In this document: one piece after another, positions 22,801-31,424 of the stretch
Position numbering within the stretch: the stretch's first letter is position 1
How the letters are laid out: each line of letters starts with the position of its first letter
NCBI RefSeq assembly: GCF_963678975.1
Contig: NC_089274.1
Location: 24,141,133-24,205,132 of the forward strand
Origin: Dysidea avara
Lineage: Eukaryota > Porifera > Demospongiae > Dictyoceratida > Dysideidae
Length of the DNA: 64,000 nt
Direction of reading: 5' to 3'
Position numbers and translations under genes: made by a program
Notes under the pieces: model-generated
Database searches by the model: none
What the model was told of the DNA's origin: nothing
What the model saw: the letters and a program-made list of their open reading frames with translations, nothing else

Positions 22801-24423
22801 AGAATGACATCAGAAATAGAAAGTATTTTAGAGTTGAAGAAGTTCTCTAAACTACGTAGGGCTTGTATCCAAAGGATTAATATCTTAGGAAGCAGCTTGC
22901 CTAAAAGTTTAGTACCTAAGATTCAACAGACACATTCATTGGATGATATGTTGGATGTGCTTGCTCAGTCTCCATATTGGAACTGGTTTGACACAAGACT
23001 TCTACAGGCTCTTATTAGTGCATCAGGATCAGCTGAGGCTGAAGAATGGTTGGAAAGTTTTAAAGTGACTTTTTATGCTCAAAAGATCACCCAATTCATT
23101 CCTTATGTAAACATTAAACCATTTAAAGGATCTATAAATCTGTTTGAAAAGTTTGACAAAGATCCTAAAGATTTGACTATTTCAGAATTACTACAACACA
23201 AGTACAAGTTAGAGTATGAAGTGTTGGATATAGATGAAGGAGAATTAGTATTAAGTTGTATTAAAACAGGTTGTGTTGAACTGACATGGCAGATACCACA
23301 AGAACTGGTTTACCGAGCATATACTTCAATGAAGAGGAAACATGATGAGTTGTCATCATTAGCAGTCAAGTCTCTGATCTGTGAGGAAGCAGATGAATAT
23401 GCAGGTCTTCCTATTTTGTGGCGTGGACAAGAGGTAGGGGAGGTTGGTCCTATTGAGCCATTACCAGAACATGTTAGACAAGAACCATACTCTTTACCAC
23501 AAGGATTTCAGTGGGTCACACTGAGTAGTATTGATGCTCAAAAAGTAGTAAAATTTATTCATAACTTAATACCTGGCCAGCTCATGGCTTCTACTAGATT
23601 TCATCATATCACCACACACCCCTATGCCAAAAGTGAATGGCAATTTAGCGTCAGAACAACTAATGGTAAAGTAGTAGGTGTAGTATTGGCTTATCCTGTT
23701 TGTATGAACATTGGAGGAGTATCAGTAATGTGTGTTCGTCCTGCAACATTCTTCCATAAAAAATACCATAACAAGCGACTGTCTTACATTTTATTCAAAG
23801 AATGCCAAAGAAGAGCCAATTTAAGCAACATTAATCAATTTTTGTTTGGAAGCAATAATGGTGTATACAAACCCTTAGCTACTGTCATAGTATGGTATTA
23901 TCACTTCACCCATCCCACAAGTTATCAACTCCCCAGTTCCCCCAGAACACCTGGTTGGAGGAAAATGACATCAGAAGATGTTCCTAGTGCATTAGCTCTT
24001 GTCAACAAGTATTCATCACAGTTTGAGATCAGACAAGTCTTTACTAGTGAAGAAGAATTTTCTCATTATTTTCTGTCTCCAACTGTACCAAATTTTGTGT
24101 TTACTTATGTAGTGGAAAATGAGGCTAATAGCATAACTGGCATAGCCAGACATATTCTAATACAGTTTGAAGATGGTAGCAGATTACCTGTGATCACTAC
24201 AATAGCATCTACTGATTTTACAGTTAAACAATTACTAATAGATATTATGGTATTTGCAAGAAACAATAGCTCTGATAAATTGGCAGCAAGGTTGTCTAAT
24301 GTTGACGGTGACGTTTTATCTTCACTTTCATTTCAGCAGCATCTTTCTGGTGATACTTTTTGCCTTTACAACTACAAGTATCATGAAATAAACATGTCCA
24401 ACTTTTGGTGTACAACACTTTGA
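16847..24423 (+). CDS. CARD / sponge-type domain / N-myristoyltransferase-like fusion protein (two-exon model)
   Basis: Exon 1 (16847-17195) starts at ATG and encodes a CARD/death-fold helical bundle: FKEFYIKLLKILPTSKLASQ, LYSHKLLSSDHKTKIDGLS, YFLDKVIKPGLE. It ends in phase 1 at CAACAG|GTATGT. A phase-1 acceptor (ATTGTCACAG) opens exon 2 at 22712, which is open to the TGA at 24421-24423. Exon 2: about 200 aa of a domain I recognise only from sponge-type proteins (SPYWNWFDTRLLQALISAS, LSCIKTGCVELTWQIP, YTSMKRKHDELSSLAVKSL), then a glycylpeptide N-tetradecanoyltransferase-like domain (GPIEPLPEHVRQEPYSLPQG, NKRLSYILFKECQRRANL, YKPLATVIVWYYHFTHP, DVPSALALVNKYSSQF). NMT normally attaches myristate to N-terminal glycine. 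Alternative: exon 2 opens at the phase-0 acceptor before 22615, and the CARD exon is a separate broken gene. The intron holds LINE fragments and MITEs. Joining is inference; each part is clear. Confidence 0.65.
17196..17665 (+). mobile_element. 5'-truncated LINE (reverse transcriptase C-terminus and 3' UTR)
   Basis: In frame: KDIDTFENQRRATKHFRGLA, LETLDLYSLYCIRQRGDMIE, then after a frame slip ARSRLLDRQNFLTNRIVNLW and NSLPDFIISAPTVATFKLRFG, the standard tail of CR1/L2-type non-LTR reverse transcriptases. It is followed by a 3' end with GCCTGGGCATCTACAAGCCC and a short AATAATAAT-like tail. The 5' break abuts the CARD exon within a few bases. Confidence 0.8.
18046..18316 (+). repeat. Left arm of a large inverted repeat
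   Basis: About 250 bp (GGTAAAACCAGGAACGGATA ... ACAGAATGGCAATTGTATAA) matching in reverse complement the arm at 19020-19280. The arms surround a LINE fragment and a second, inner inverted repeat. Confidence 0.75.
18340..18712 (+). mobile_element. LINE reverse-transcriptase fragment, degraded
   Basis: Frames with several slips read FQRSAAYFIMNDFSRFSSVT, MLDHLTWHKEENVLSYLCF and KLWNNLPQSL, the C-terminal RT/post-RT region of a non-LTR element. It lies within the inverted-repeat structure 18046-19280 in the CARD-NMT intron. Confidence 0.7.
18745..19020. repeat. Inner inverted repeat
   Basis: ATCTGATGGTGGATAATGCA ... AAGTGACTGCTGTATCA (18755-18835) pairs with AGAGCAGTCACTTTAGCTTG ... AATCCACCATCAGAAATTTT (18950-19022). 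With the outer arms it makes a nested foldback. Confidence 0.65.
19020..19280 (-). repeat. Right arm of the large inverted repeat
   Basis: Reverse complement of 18046-18316 with scattered changes and a few indels (for example ACTCTTCATTTG where the left arm has ATTTG). Confidence 0.75.
19475..19570 (+). repeat. Three short tandem units ending CGACTTTAGGG
   Basis: ATTCGACTTTAGGG, ATTCGACTTTAGGGGA and ATTCAACTTTAGGGGA spaced about 40 bp apart, followed by GGGTTAGGGTCAGGGTCGGG. Non-coding; origin unknown. Confidence 0.5.
19950..20045 (+). repeat. tRNA-derived SINE-like head
   Basis: GCAGTGGCTCAGTGGTAGGC resembles a tRNA A box, then CAAGAGTGTGGAGGGTCTGG and GGGTCAGGGATCTCAGA in the place of a B box, then poly-T. 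Diverged; not a functional tRNA (no cloverleaf that I can close). Confidence 0.4.
20100..20165. repeat. Hairpin, TTTAGATTATAAG arms
   Basis: TTTAGATTATAAGTGCAC pairs with TGCACGCTTATAATCTAAA around a seven-base loop. Likely the end of a MITE. Confidence 0.6.
20195..20330 (-). repeat. REP-A copy 4 (3' end only)
   Basis: The minus strand reads AATACTGCCTCATCATTGTC, AGGGAAAATTGAGGTTGGTT, GGTCCCTACTATACAGTACT, the terminal 130 bp of the REP-A family. Confidence 0.65.
21155..21423. mobile_element. 269-bp MITE with CAAGGG..GTGACAC TIRs
   Basis: Left CAAGGGAGTGACACAC ... GTAGGTAGATCTGCGACCAC; right reverse complement CAGTGGGTGTCACGTAGGTA ... GTAGGTAGATCTGCAACTGT. Flanked by AAACCA at 21149-21154 and 21424-21429. 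Interior carries repeated GGTCAA words. Same family as 41210-41605 and 49029-49505. Confidence 0.75.
22190..22572 (+). repeat. REP-B copy 1
   Basis: AACACCTCAATATGGTTTCA, CCAAAAGGCACATGCCACTG, GGCAGGCAGACGAAAATTTG and a final GGGGATCCCTACTT. The second copy is at 56440-56790. It ends just before the NMT-like exon. Confidence 0.6.
22615..24423 (+). CDS. NMT-like exon (stand-alone reading)
   Basis: One long exon, open from the acceptor ATACATCAG at 22614. Residues after GPIEP align with human NMT: RQEPYSLPQGFQWVTL, then CVRPATFFHKKYHNKRL for CVHKKLRSKR, then FTYVVENEANSITG and FCLYNYKYHEI for the C-terminal strand. The upstream acyl-CoA motif, YxFWxTQPV in true NMTs, reads LPILWRGQEVGEV here; the FLCV oxyanion segment reads VMCV; and the loop between the HP and the GWRKM segments is about 25 residues shorter than in human NMT. 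The protein ends NFWCTTL rather than LVLQ. It may be a pseudoenzyme or have altered substrate choice (inference). Confidence 0.75.
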   Translation, partial: ELLICAKCTAFRHQYAVIIDCSMLCYNTCIVTALLPSLEVDLYKPKPVAKFSKSLNIDSAFTRMTSEIESILELKKFSKLRRACIQRINILGSSLPKSLVPKIQQTHSLDDMLDVLAQSPYWNWFDTRLLQALISASGSAEAEEWLESFKVTFYAQKITQFIPYVNIKPFKGSINLFEKFDKDPKDLTISELLQHKYKLEYEVLDIDEGELVLSCIKTGCVELTWQIPQELVYRAYTSMKRKHDELSSLAVKSLICEEADEYAGLPILWRGQEVGEVGPIEPLPEHVRQEPYSLPQGFQWVTLSSIDAQKVVKFIHNLIPGQLMASTRFHHITTHPYAKSEWQFSVRTTNGKVVGVVLAYPVCMNIGGVSVMCVRPATFFHKKYHNKRLSYILFKECQRRANLSNINQFLFGSNNGVYKPLATVIVWYYHFTHPTSYQLPSSPRTPGWRKMTSEDVPSALALVNKYSSQFEIRQVFTSEEEFSHYFLSPTVPNFVFTYVVENEANSITGIARHILIQFEDGSRLPVITTIASTDFTVKQLLIDIMVFARNNSSDKLAARLSNVDGDVLSSLSFQQHLSGDTFCLYNYKYHEINMSNFWCTTL

Positions 24424-25440
24424 CATGTACCTACCGTATAGCATGTTCATGCATATGTGTGCACTATGCATTAATTTGAGGTATTATATAATAAATAGTT
24501 TGTGGAATTTTTGCAAGTATAATATACGTATCTGGCATATACCTCTTCTGATATGTTTATTGTATAAGTATGTTCAGAAAATTGTTAAATGGTAAATTTA
24601 CTAAATTATATAGTTACTTCTACACATCACTTACCTTTATCATAGATACTCTACCCACCCGATGGTAGAGTATCTATGCCTTTATACAACCAACTAGTAA
24701 ATTATACTATTAGCAATAGTTAGAACTAGGGCTCTCCTATATACCTATATTTAGTCATACCAAGCTAACAAAGCCACAATACTATATACCGAAGCCCAAC
24801 ACCAAACTGTGATACCGAAAATTAATATCGAATATATTGTAGTGGTTAATAGTGAAATACAATGAATTAGATGTTGTGACATCACAATAAACTGTGTATT
24901 TACAGAATGGGTAGCTGAGTGCAAATGCATGTTTCAATTTTGCCATGCCAATTTCTAAATACCATTCCTATTCTTGTTGTACGGTATCCATTCAAGGACA
25001 ATACCAAGGTATTATTTTAAAATTTTGGCAATACTGCAGAGCCCTGCCCTATATAGTTAGAACTAAATTATTTTCCATCTTTAAAGCTTATTATACCTAG
25101 TTTTCCATTGTAAAATCATTGTTTTGCCTTGAAATTTTTCTGCTTGTGCCTGAATTTTAGGACCTATAAATTTTAGGTCCAAGTAGAAAAAAATTCTGGA
25201 CAAAACATTATAATGTTGTAGGTATCCAGTGTAAACAAACATGCATATGGTTGCAAAAATCTTAGTATTTAGCTATGGTAAAAGCTCACTGATATTTTGT
25301 CTATGTGTTAAATCCAACAAATTCCTTATTCTATGATCATGTCAATACTGCAAGTACAGTAGTAGTGTTGAAAGCTTCATGATGAGTGCACAAGAGATAA
25401 AAGGCTATGAGGGGTGTAATTTTGCAGCAAAGTATATTGC
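24424..25440. other. Intergenic, AT-rich, no gene seen
   Basis: Between the NMT-like stop and the next repeat. It contains a hairpin at about 24643-24677 (ATAGATACTCTACC / GGTAGAGTATCTAT). No exon supported. Confidence 0.6.
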
Positions 25441-25446
25441 AGGGAA

Positions 25447-25486
25447 CAAGAGTTCATAATATATTTTTGTACTATGAACTCTTGTT
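25447..25486. repeat. Minimal GAGTTCATAATA palindrome
   Basis: CAAGAGTTCATAATAT, a short loop, then TACTATGAACTCTTG. Smallest member of the family seen at 16464-16612. Confidence 0.6.
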
Positions 25487-25489
25487 CCA

Positions 25490-26312
25490 CGGTATGACTG
25501 GTGAATCCACGCATACCGCAAAAGAAAAGGCGCCGCGTGCCACAGCTATATTATTATCTTCTGAAAAGTGAAGTATCCATTACTCTTCGTTGTCAGGTAT
25601 GTTCAACTCGTTACACAGCATTTTGGATCAAGAACTGTTCAAAAAGCACCTCTGCAATCCATGCATACCGAAAGAAATGGTGCCGCGTTCCCCAGTTATC
25701 ATCTGAAAAGTGAAGTATCCATTATGCTTTGTTGTCGGCTGTGTCCAACCCGTTACACAGCAGTACAAATCGAGAACTGTTTGAAAAGCACCTCTGCAAT
25801 CAAAACAACCACTGAAAATTACAGACGATTCCCATTATGAAGGGAAGCCATCACCGCATCACGTGCTATCACCAAATCGACACTTTTTGCTGTCAGCAAA
25901 GATGAATGGGACACAGAGGAGGACACTGGTAAGTCTATGAAGAATGCATTATACGTACTGCGGTATGCCAAAAGGCACCTCTCGGGCCAAAGCGATGTCG
26001 AACAGTGAAAAAATCAAGCCCGTAGCCTTAGCCATTATCAAGTTACGCTTGTCTGAAGGTATCAGTCAGTCAGTTAGGCAGTCAGTAGAAAATTCCATTC
26101 AATAAATTATTTTTAAAATTCCATAGCAACTTGTTGAAAGCGTTTCAGGTCGATCTGAAGGTTGTTCGGGCTTAGTTTTACCTACCAATACTGCCTCATC
26201 GTCGTCAGGGAAAATTGAAGCTAGTTTTTGGGTGATATTATTTCGTGGGCCACGCCTACTCCTTTGTGGTCCCTACTATACAGTACTATTGTACTGTATG
26301 ATACATGCATGC
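25490..26312 (+). repeat. REP-A copy 5 (near full length)
   Basis: ATGACTGGTGAATCCACGCA, direct sub-repeats CTGAAAAGTGAAGTATCCAT (25560, 25703), GGAAGCCATCACCGCATCAC, donor-like GGACACTGGTAAGTCT (25922), AATTCCATAGCAACTTGTTG, terminal GGTCCCTACTATACAGTACT. About 90% like copy 3 by eye. Confidence 0.7.
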
Positions 26313-26410
26313 ATGTGTGAGAATTAGTCTACTATATCTATGCATGTTTACTGTACGGTATAATGCAACATATACTGCATGTTGTGTGTGCTGCTGTTAT
26401 TAATCTATAC

Positions 26411-29400
26411 TCAATCCAACAATAGGTTCCTGGAACTCTGCATAGTTGTAGGGTACAGCATTTCTAAGATCAATTTTGGTGGCTGCTGTTGACTTCTTTT
26501 AAAAGGAGAAGTACTTTTTGGCAGCAGAATTAAAAGCATCAATGAATTTTCCTTACAAAAAGCCATTGTAATTAACATGTTGACAAGAAGTTTTAGAGCA
26601 AATGCAAAATTTTTTCTTACAAGCCACAATTGAACAGCTTCAGCCTCAATATGTAATAGATCTTGGTCCATAAGGGCTTTGAAAAGCATCCAACAATTAG
26701 GGACCCGCCGATTATGCTCATTATTTTACCTATTATGCTATGCTGCACTGCTCAAAATTTTGCCTATTATGCTCAAATTATGCTCAATATTTATACCTCA
26801 GTTCTCATGTTTTTTTAGTAAATTTGCACTTTATGGGAAAACAGTAAGTTGCTGAAGCACAGATTCTAAATCCTTGCTTGTCAAACTGCATGTCACAGAA
26901 AAGATCGATATACTCTAATAGAACAGTCAGTTGTCTGATTATTTTCTGACTGTTATATTAGGGTATATCGATCTTTTTCTGTGATATGTGTTTTGATAAG
27001 CAAGAATTTACAAGTGTTCTGCCTATTATGCTAGCATTATGCTCAATGCTTTCAGGCACCTATTATGCTCATTATTATGCCAGCACAATCGGCGGGTCCC
27101 TACCAACAATGGTTTGAAATATAGTTGATAAACTTGAAGTGAGACAAAGTTCTGGTAAAAAGTAACACTACATTAAAAGGTAGCAATAGGAAAAATAAAA
27201 CAAGACACACCGTAAATAATACAGTAAACTTGACTCCAAACAGTGGAGCATATGTATCAACTGACCACACCACTGTAGTGTCTCCATTTGGTAGATGAGT
27301 TACCGTTGAGTAAAAAAATAACACTGTACACACGGTACACAAGATCTTTGTAAATGACAATAAGAACAGTGTAGCTAGTACTGGTAGAGCACTATGAGCT
27401 GTGAGTCAACTAGCTATAATAAGTGATGTAGCAATGAGAATTATGTATGTGGGAAGTGCTATATAGTTGTAGGAACAGTTTAGTGTGGTCATCTATTCCA
27501 TTGTAATAACATGACTCAATTCCAAGATCAAGATTAGCAAGTGAAACAAATACTTGTGAAACTACAATAGAATCATATGGTTGGGAAAGAAAATTGGACT
27601 GTTAATACTAATAATATTGAAGTCGTACAGTAAGAAAGCATTCACATTTCCATCTGTAACTGTGAGGTTAAGTATGAACAAAAATAAATCCTGCTATTGC
27701 AACTGGAACAGTTACCAACAAATAAGTATTGGAGCAATGTTTACACTGAGAGGAACCAAATACAGTACTAAGGCATTGTCCACATAGCACACCATGCCTA
27801 CTGAACTTGCATGACGAATCAGGTATGAATAAGTTGATGTAAGTAGGTTGAGGAAAGCAGTAGTCAAATGGACAACTTAGTGACACATTGTAAGCGTGTA
27901 AATTGTTGACAGTGTGAGATGATATCCAACTATAACCAGGACAGAGTACAGTAATGTTACGAGTAACAAGTACCAGTGTATTCAATAGGACAGGATCACA
28001 TTCACAGTATCCTGTTTTCGACAACATGAAACCTTTTGGGAAAGAAAGTAAGGGAATATCATAAATAAGTGTTACATTGTTTATTGTTGTTGATGTTGGA
28101 GAATAAACAATGTTCTTCTTTTTAAAAACTATCAAATAAAGTTCACAATGGCCTTCATCTCTGCGTTGTATAGTGTATTTTACACTTGTTACAGTACATG
28201 CTTCATTATTAATCGATATTGTTGCCTCTATTGGCTCACTGTAACCTCTACATGCAAGTTCCGGACCACTCATCTATTATAATCCTTCAGTGAAAGGTCC
28301 AACTAGCTTAAATTGAAATATTATTGTTTCTCCTGGGTAAGCAGGATTTAATTTATCCTGCCCACATGCAATTGCTGTTGTTGCTGTGATGACACAAGCA
28401 AATTTCTTTGTCTTCTTCCAACTGAAAGTGCTACCAAAATGACCATTTGGTTTACATAATTTTATTTTGTTTCCACAAAAGCAGTAATTTGAACCCAACT
28501 GCAGTAATTTATTCTGTATCTGGTATCGCATAACTTTTGTGCTGTGCTTTCATAAAATAAAATGTAGTCTTTTAATTGTAGACCTTTTTTGTCCAAATTT
28601 TCTTCACTGATATATTGAAATAAATGTGGTGAGGTCAGTGGACTGGTTGTTTTAAATATGATGAATGAAACAATCCACTTGGTGCTGAAAATAACACTTC
28701 AGCATCGTTCAGCGTAAAGTTCAACACTGTGTCCTCTTAATGTATATTTCGTCCACATGCATTAGTTCATAAACATCATTACTTGTTATTTCAATGTGAT
28801 TATGAAATTGTAAGTAAGTGTTTGAATTAAGTCTCTATTACCCTACGAATATGATAGAGGTTATCAAAAACTACTGGCCCTTCAAAATACAGGTGGATAC
28901 TGCTAGCATATATAACAGAATGTGCAGCATGGATATATATAAAAAAAACTATTCTTTATGAGCGAGACTGTCCCAAAATTTGATTCACCCAAATTCCTAG
29001 CTTCTATGATGTGTCCAGCATTTGAAACAGTATTTTTAAAGGAGCACTGGATGGTTGAAATGAGCATTGTGTTTTGTTGCTTACCGATCTATTCTAAATT
29101 CTAATCATAGCAATACTACTATGAACATCACTAAATACGATTAACACATTCTGTTTGTTGACAAAATTACACTGGATTATGTTAATTGATACGTTGTTCC
29201 CCATAAATCCACTACACCGAAGTGATACTGCATTGAGATTATTAAAATGATTTAAATATTGTTAAAGAAACTCTCAAGTAATATTTGTAATAAATATCTT
29301 GCACTACCTCATTCATAGCTTGTGTAATTGATTATCTCAATTGCCTGGGGTACTTTATATTCATGTGGAAGTGTAAAATAGTTAGAGCAAGTAAATGACA

Positions 29401-29906
29401 GAAAATTTTGAAGCACAAGACACCTTTACACAATATTTCTTAGAATCGACCTATTACGGTTGTTGGTGAACTGAATACCACAGCCTCTTGCAATCCAGTA
29501 GGAACAGAAGTTAATAACATTTACTCTTTCACAATCTTTAACTAACAAATGGTCTCTTGCATCAGAAAATTCACTTACATTATGTTTTTGCATTACAATA
29601 TTACTTATCAAGATGTCGTAACTTCAACACCCCCTGCTGAAGTGCAATATAATGACATGAATTTGGCCATTGGAAATCTTTCTAGTCAGTGAAAAGTTTC
29701 TTACTGCCTTTATTTCCTAGGTAATACTGACCTGGAAGGAAATGTAACTGTGTTCCAGAAATAAAATATTTGATACTGTTGTTAAAATAGTGCTGTAGAG
29801 TGTTAGTGCTATTATCAGAAGGATGATGACCATCGGCAGGAATCACATAATAAATGCTACAGCAAGCTGAGTGTAGCAGTAGTACAATGACATTCAGTGT
29901 ACACAA
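26411..29906 (-). pseudogene. Decayed sponge-type beta-helix / multi-pass membrane protein
   Basis: Reading the minus strand from 29906: a signal-peptide-like start (LNVIVLLLHSACCSIYYVIP), TLQHYFNN and TQLHFLPGQYYLG; a helix-repeat piece (29611-29426: NIVMQKHN, SYWIARGCGIQFTNN); ACGQDKLNPAYPGETI (28531-28277); a Cys-rich piece (28273-27668: GYCECDPVLL, CPFDYCFPQPTYINL, HGVLCGQCLSTVFGSSQCKH) followed by the start of a membrane segment; and further membrane segments (27360-27100: LPNGDTTVVWSVDTYAPLFG). Pieces lie in different frames with stops between, and the last part is split by a hAT-like insertion. The family, large in demosponges as I recall it, is presumed cell-surface; function unknown. 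Dead copy: at least four breaks. Confidence 0.7.
26698..27102. mobile_element. 405-bp hAT-like non-autonomous element, perfect 8-bp target duplication
   Basis: TIRs TAGGGACCCGCCGATT / AATCGGCGGGTCCCTA. Target duplication CCAACAAT at 26690-26697 and 27103-27110. Subterminal regions carry repeated CCTATTATGCTCA words. The centre is another foldback, ATCGATATACTCTAATAGAA facing ATATTAGGGTATATCGAT. It splits the membrane-protein pseudogene. Confidence 0.88.
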
Positions 29907-29974
29907 GGAAATATTACTTGCCGTAAGGGATGATTACATATGAACAAGGGTAAATAATAAAATATCTTAATATT

Positions 29975-29993
29975 TTTATTATGAACTCTTGAT
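29975..29993. repeat. GAGTTCATAATA half-element
   Basis: TTATTATGAACTCTTGATA, one arm of the dispersed palindrome family; no partner arm nearby. Confidence 0.4.
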
Positions 29994-30579
29994 ATGAGCC
30001 TGGAGTGCATTATAATATGCATACAAAAATAAAGTAACTGCCAAAAAATTATGACAGTATTTATCTTTGAAAAAACTGATAATTTATATACAGCATTTAT
30101 CTTAGAAAAAATAGCTACATACATACTGTTGCATATTATATGTAGCTATTTGTGACTTATTAATTTTGGTAAAAGAATTCATCCTGCTCCTCTACATTTA
30201 ACTTACCAATGATCTATATGTACATGAATGCAAACCTTCCCATTAAACAAAAAGGATGGTTCCTCATGCATACTTGCATGGAGCAAATTTAGCACTATAG
30301 TATCTTGTTAGTACAAATCAAATTTGACCACATCCGAATAATTCCACAAATATATGTGTATATATATTCATACCTTCTATCAGTGTCACAAGCAGCGAGG
30401 TACTTACAGCAACTGTTATTTGATACATCAATGTATTAACTAGCTGAAAAACAAATTTCATTGTAACTGCATGTAAAATTTATGTACATCATGCACACAT
30501 GAAACTGTTGTATCTTGTATCAAACTTGAATTAAAGTGAAACCATCTTTAACAAAATATCTCAATTAAGGACATGCATG

Positions 30580-31390
30580 ATGTATATCAAGACACACGGT
30601 AGTGTGTCGTGCGGCTCAAGAAGCCGGCGCGTAACACCCGTGAGTATAATTGACAGGAAGAAAGAAAACGCAATTTTCGCACCTCCGTAGCTCTGTGCTG
30701 CCTTGATGAAACAAGACGATTTTTGCTGTGGATACTCCCTCCACCTTCAGCACTCCACATTCCAAATTAGAGCGAAATCGCTTCAAGCGTTCCCGAGATA
30801 TGCGACTTCAAAAATTGGCTTAGTTTCTTCGTTTTTCTTCTTATTTTTCTTCCTCTTTTCGCACACTTACAAAAACTGCTATAAAACGCGAACGCTATAT
30901 CCGATTGCCTTGAAATTTGGCACACAGAACGGGAGTATAAAGGCGCATCTCTGTACCAACTTTGGCTAGGATACGATAAACAGGAAAAGAGTTATGATCG
31001 ATTATTCACAAAAAATAACACCAATATGTTGTCACGCCTACAGGGTAAACCGCGTATGGGAAAAAGCTGAAAATCGGTGGGTGAATAGGTTAACTATTGA
31101 ACCTCAAACCTTTTGTGGTTTGAAAGAAATCGAGCTAAAAACCAGGACAATACAATGAAAAAACCAACCATGTGTAACAATTACACAATTGAGATTAGCT
31201 AATAAAAAACGACTACTTGCCACGTCTACCAGATAAACCGCTAGGGCGAATGCTTTGAAAATCGCTGTATAGAAGGAGTAATCATATTAGAAAGGCTGTA
31301 GAGGAATCAGACTTAAAGCCACGGAGTTATAACACGAAATCCGACTTGGTGCAGCAAGTGCGAGATCAAGATACTCTAATAGAGCAGTCA
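30580..31390 (+). repeat. REP-C copy 1
   Basis: ATCAAGACACACGGTAGTGT, ATTGACAGGAAGAAAGAAAA, CCTTGAAATTTGGCACACAG, GTCACGCCTACAGGGTAAAC. Related text recurs at 36046-36780 and 37075-37620. It leads directly into the satellite array. Non-coding; the 88-codon frame inside is not conserved between copies. Confidence 0.6.
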
Positions 31391-31424
31391 TCCTAATAGA
31401 GTAGTCAGCCTGAAGAGAATTCAA

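Noticed and set aside
30703-30969. 88-codon ORF in REP-C
   Set aside because: Not maintained in the other REP-C copies at 36.1 and 37.1 kb.
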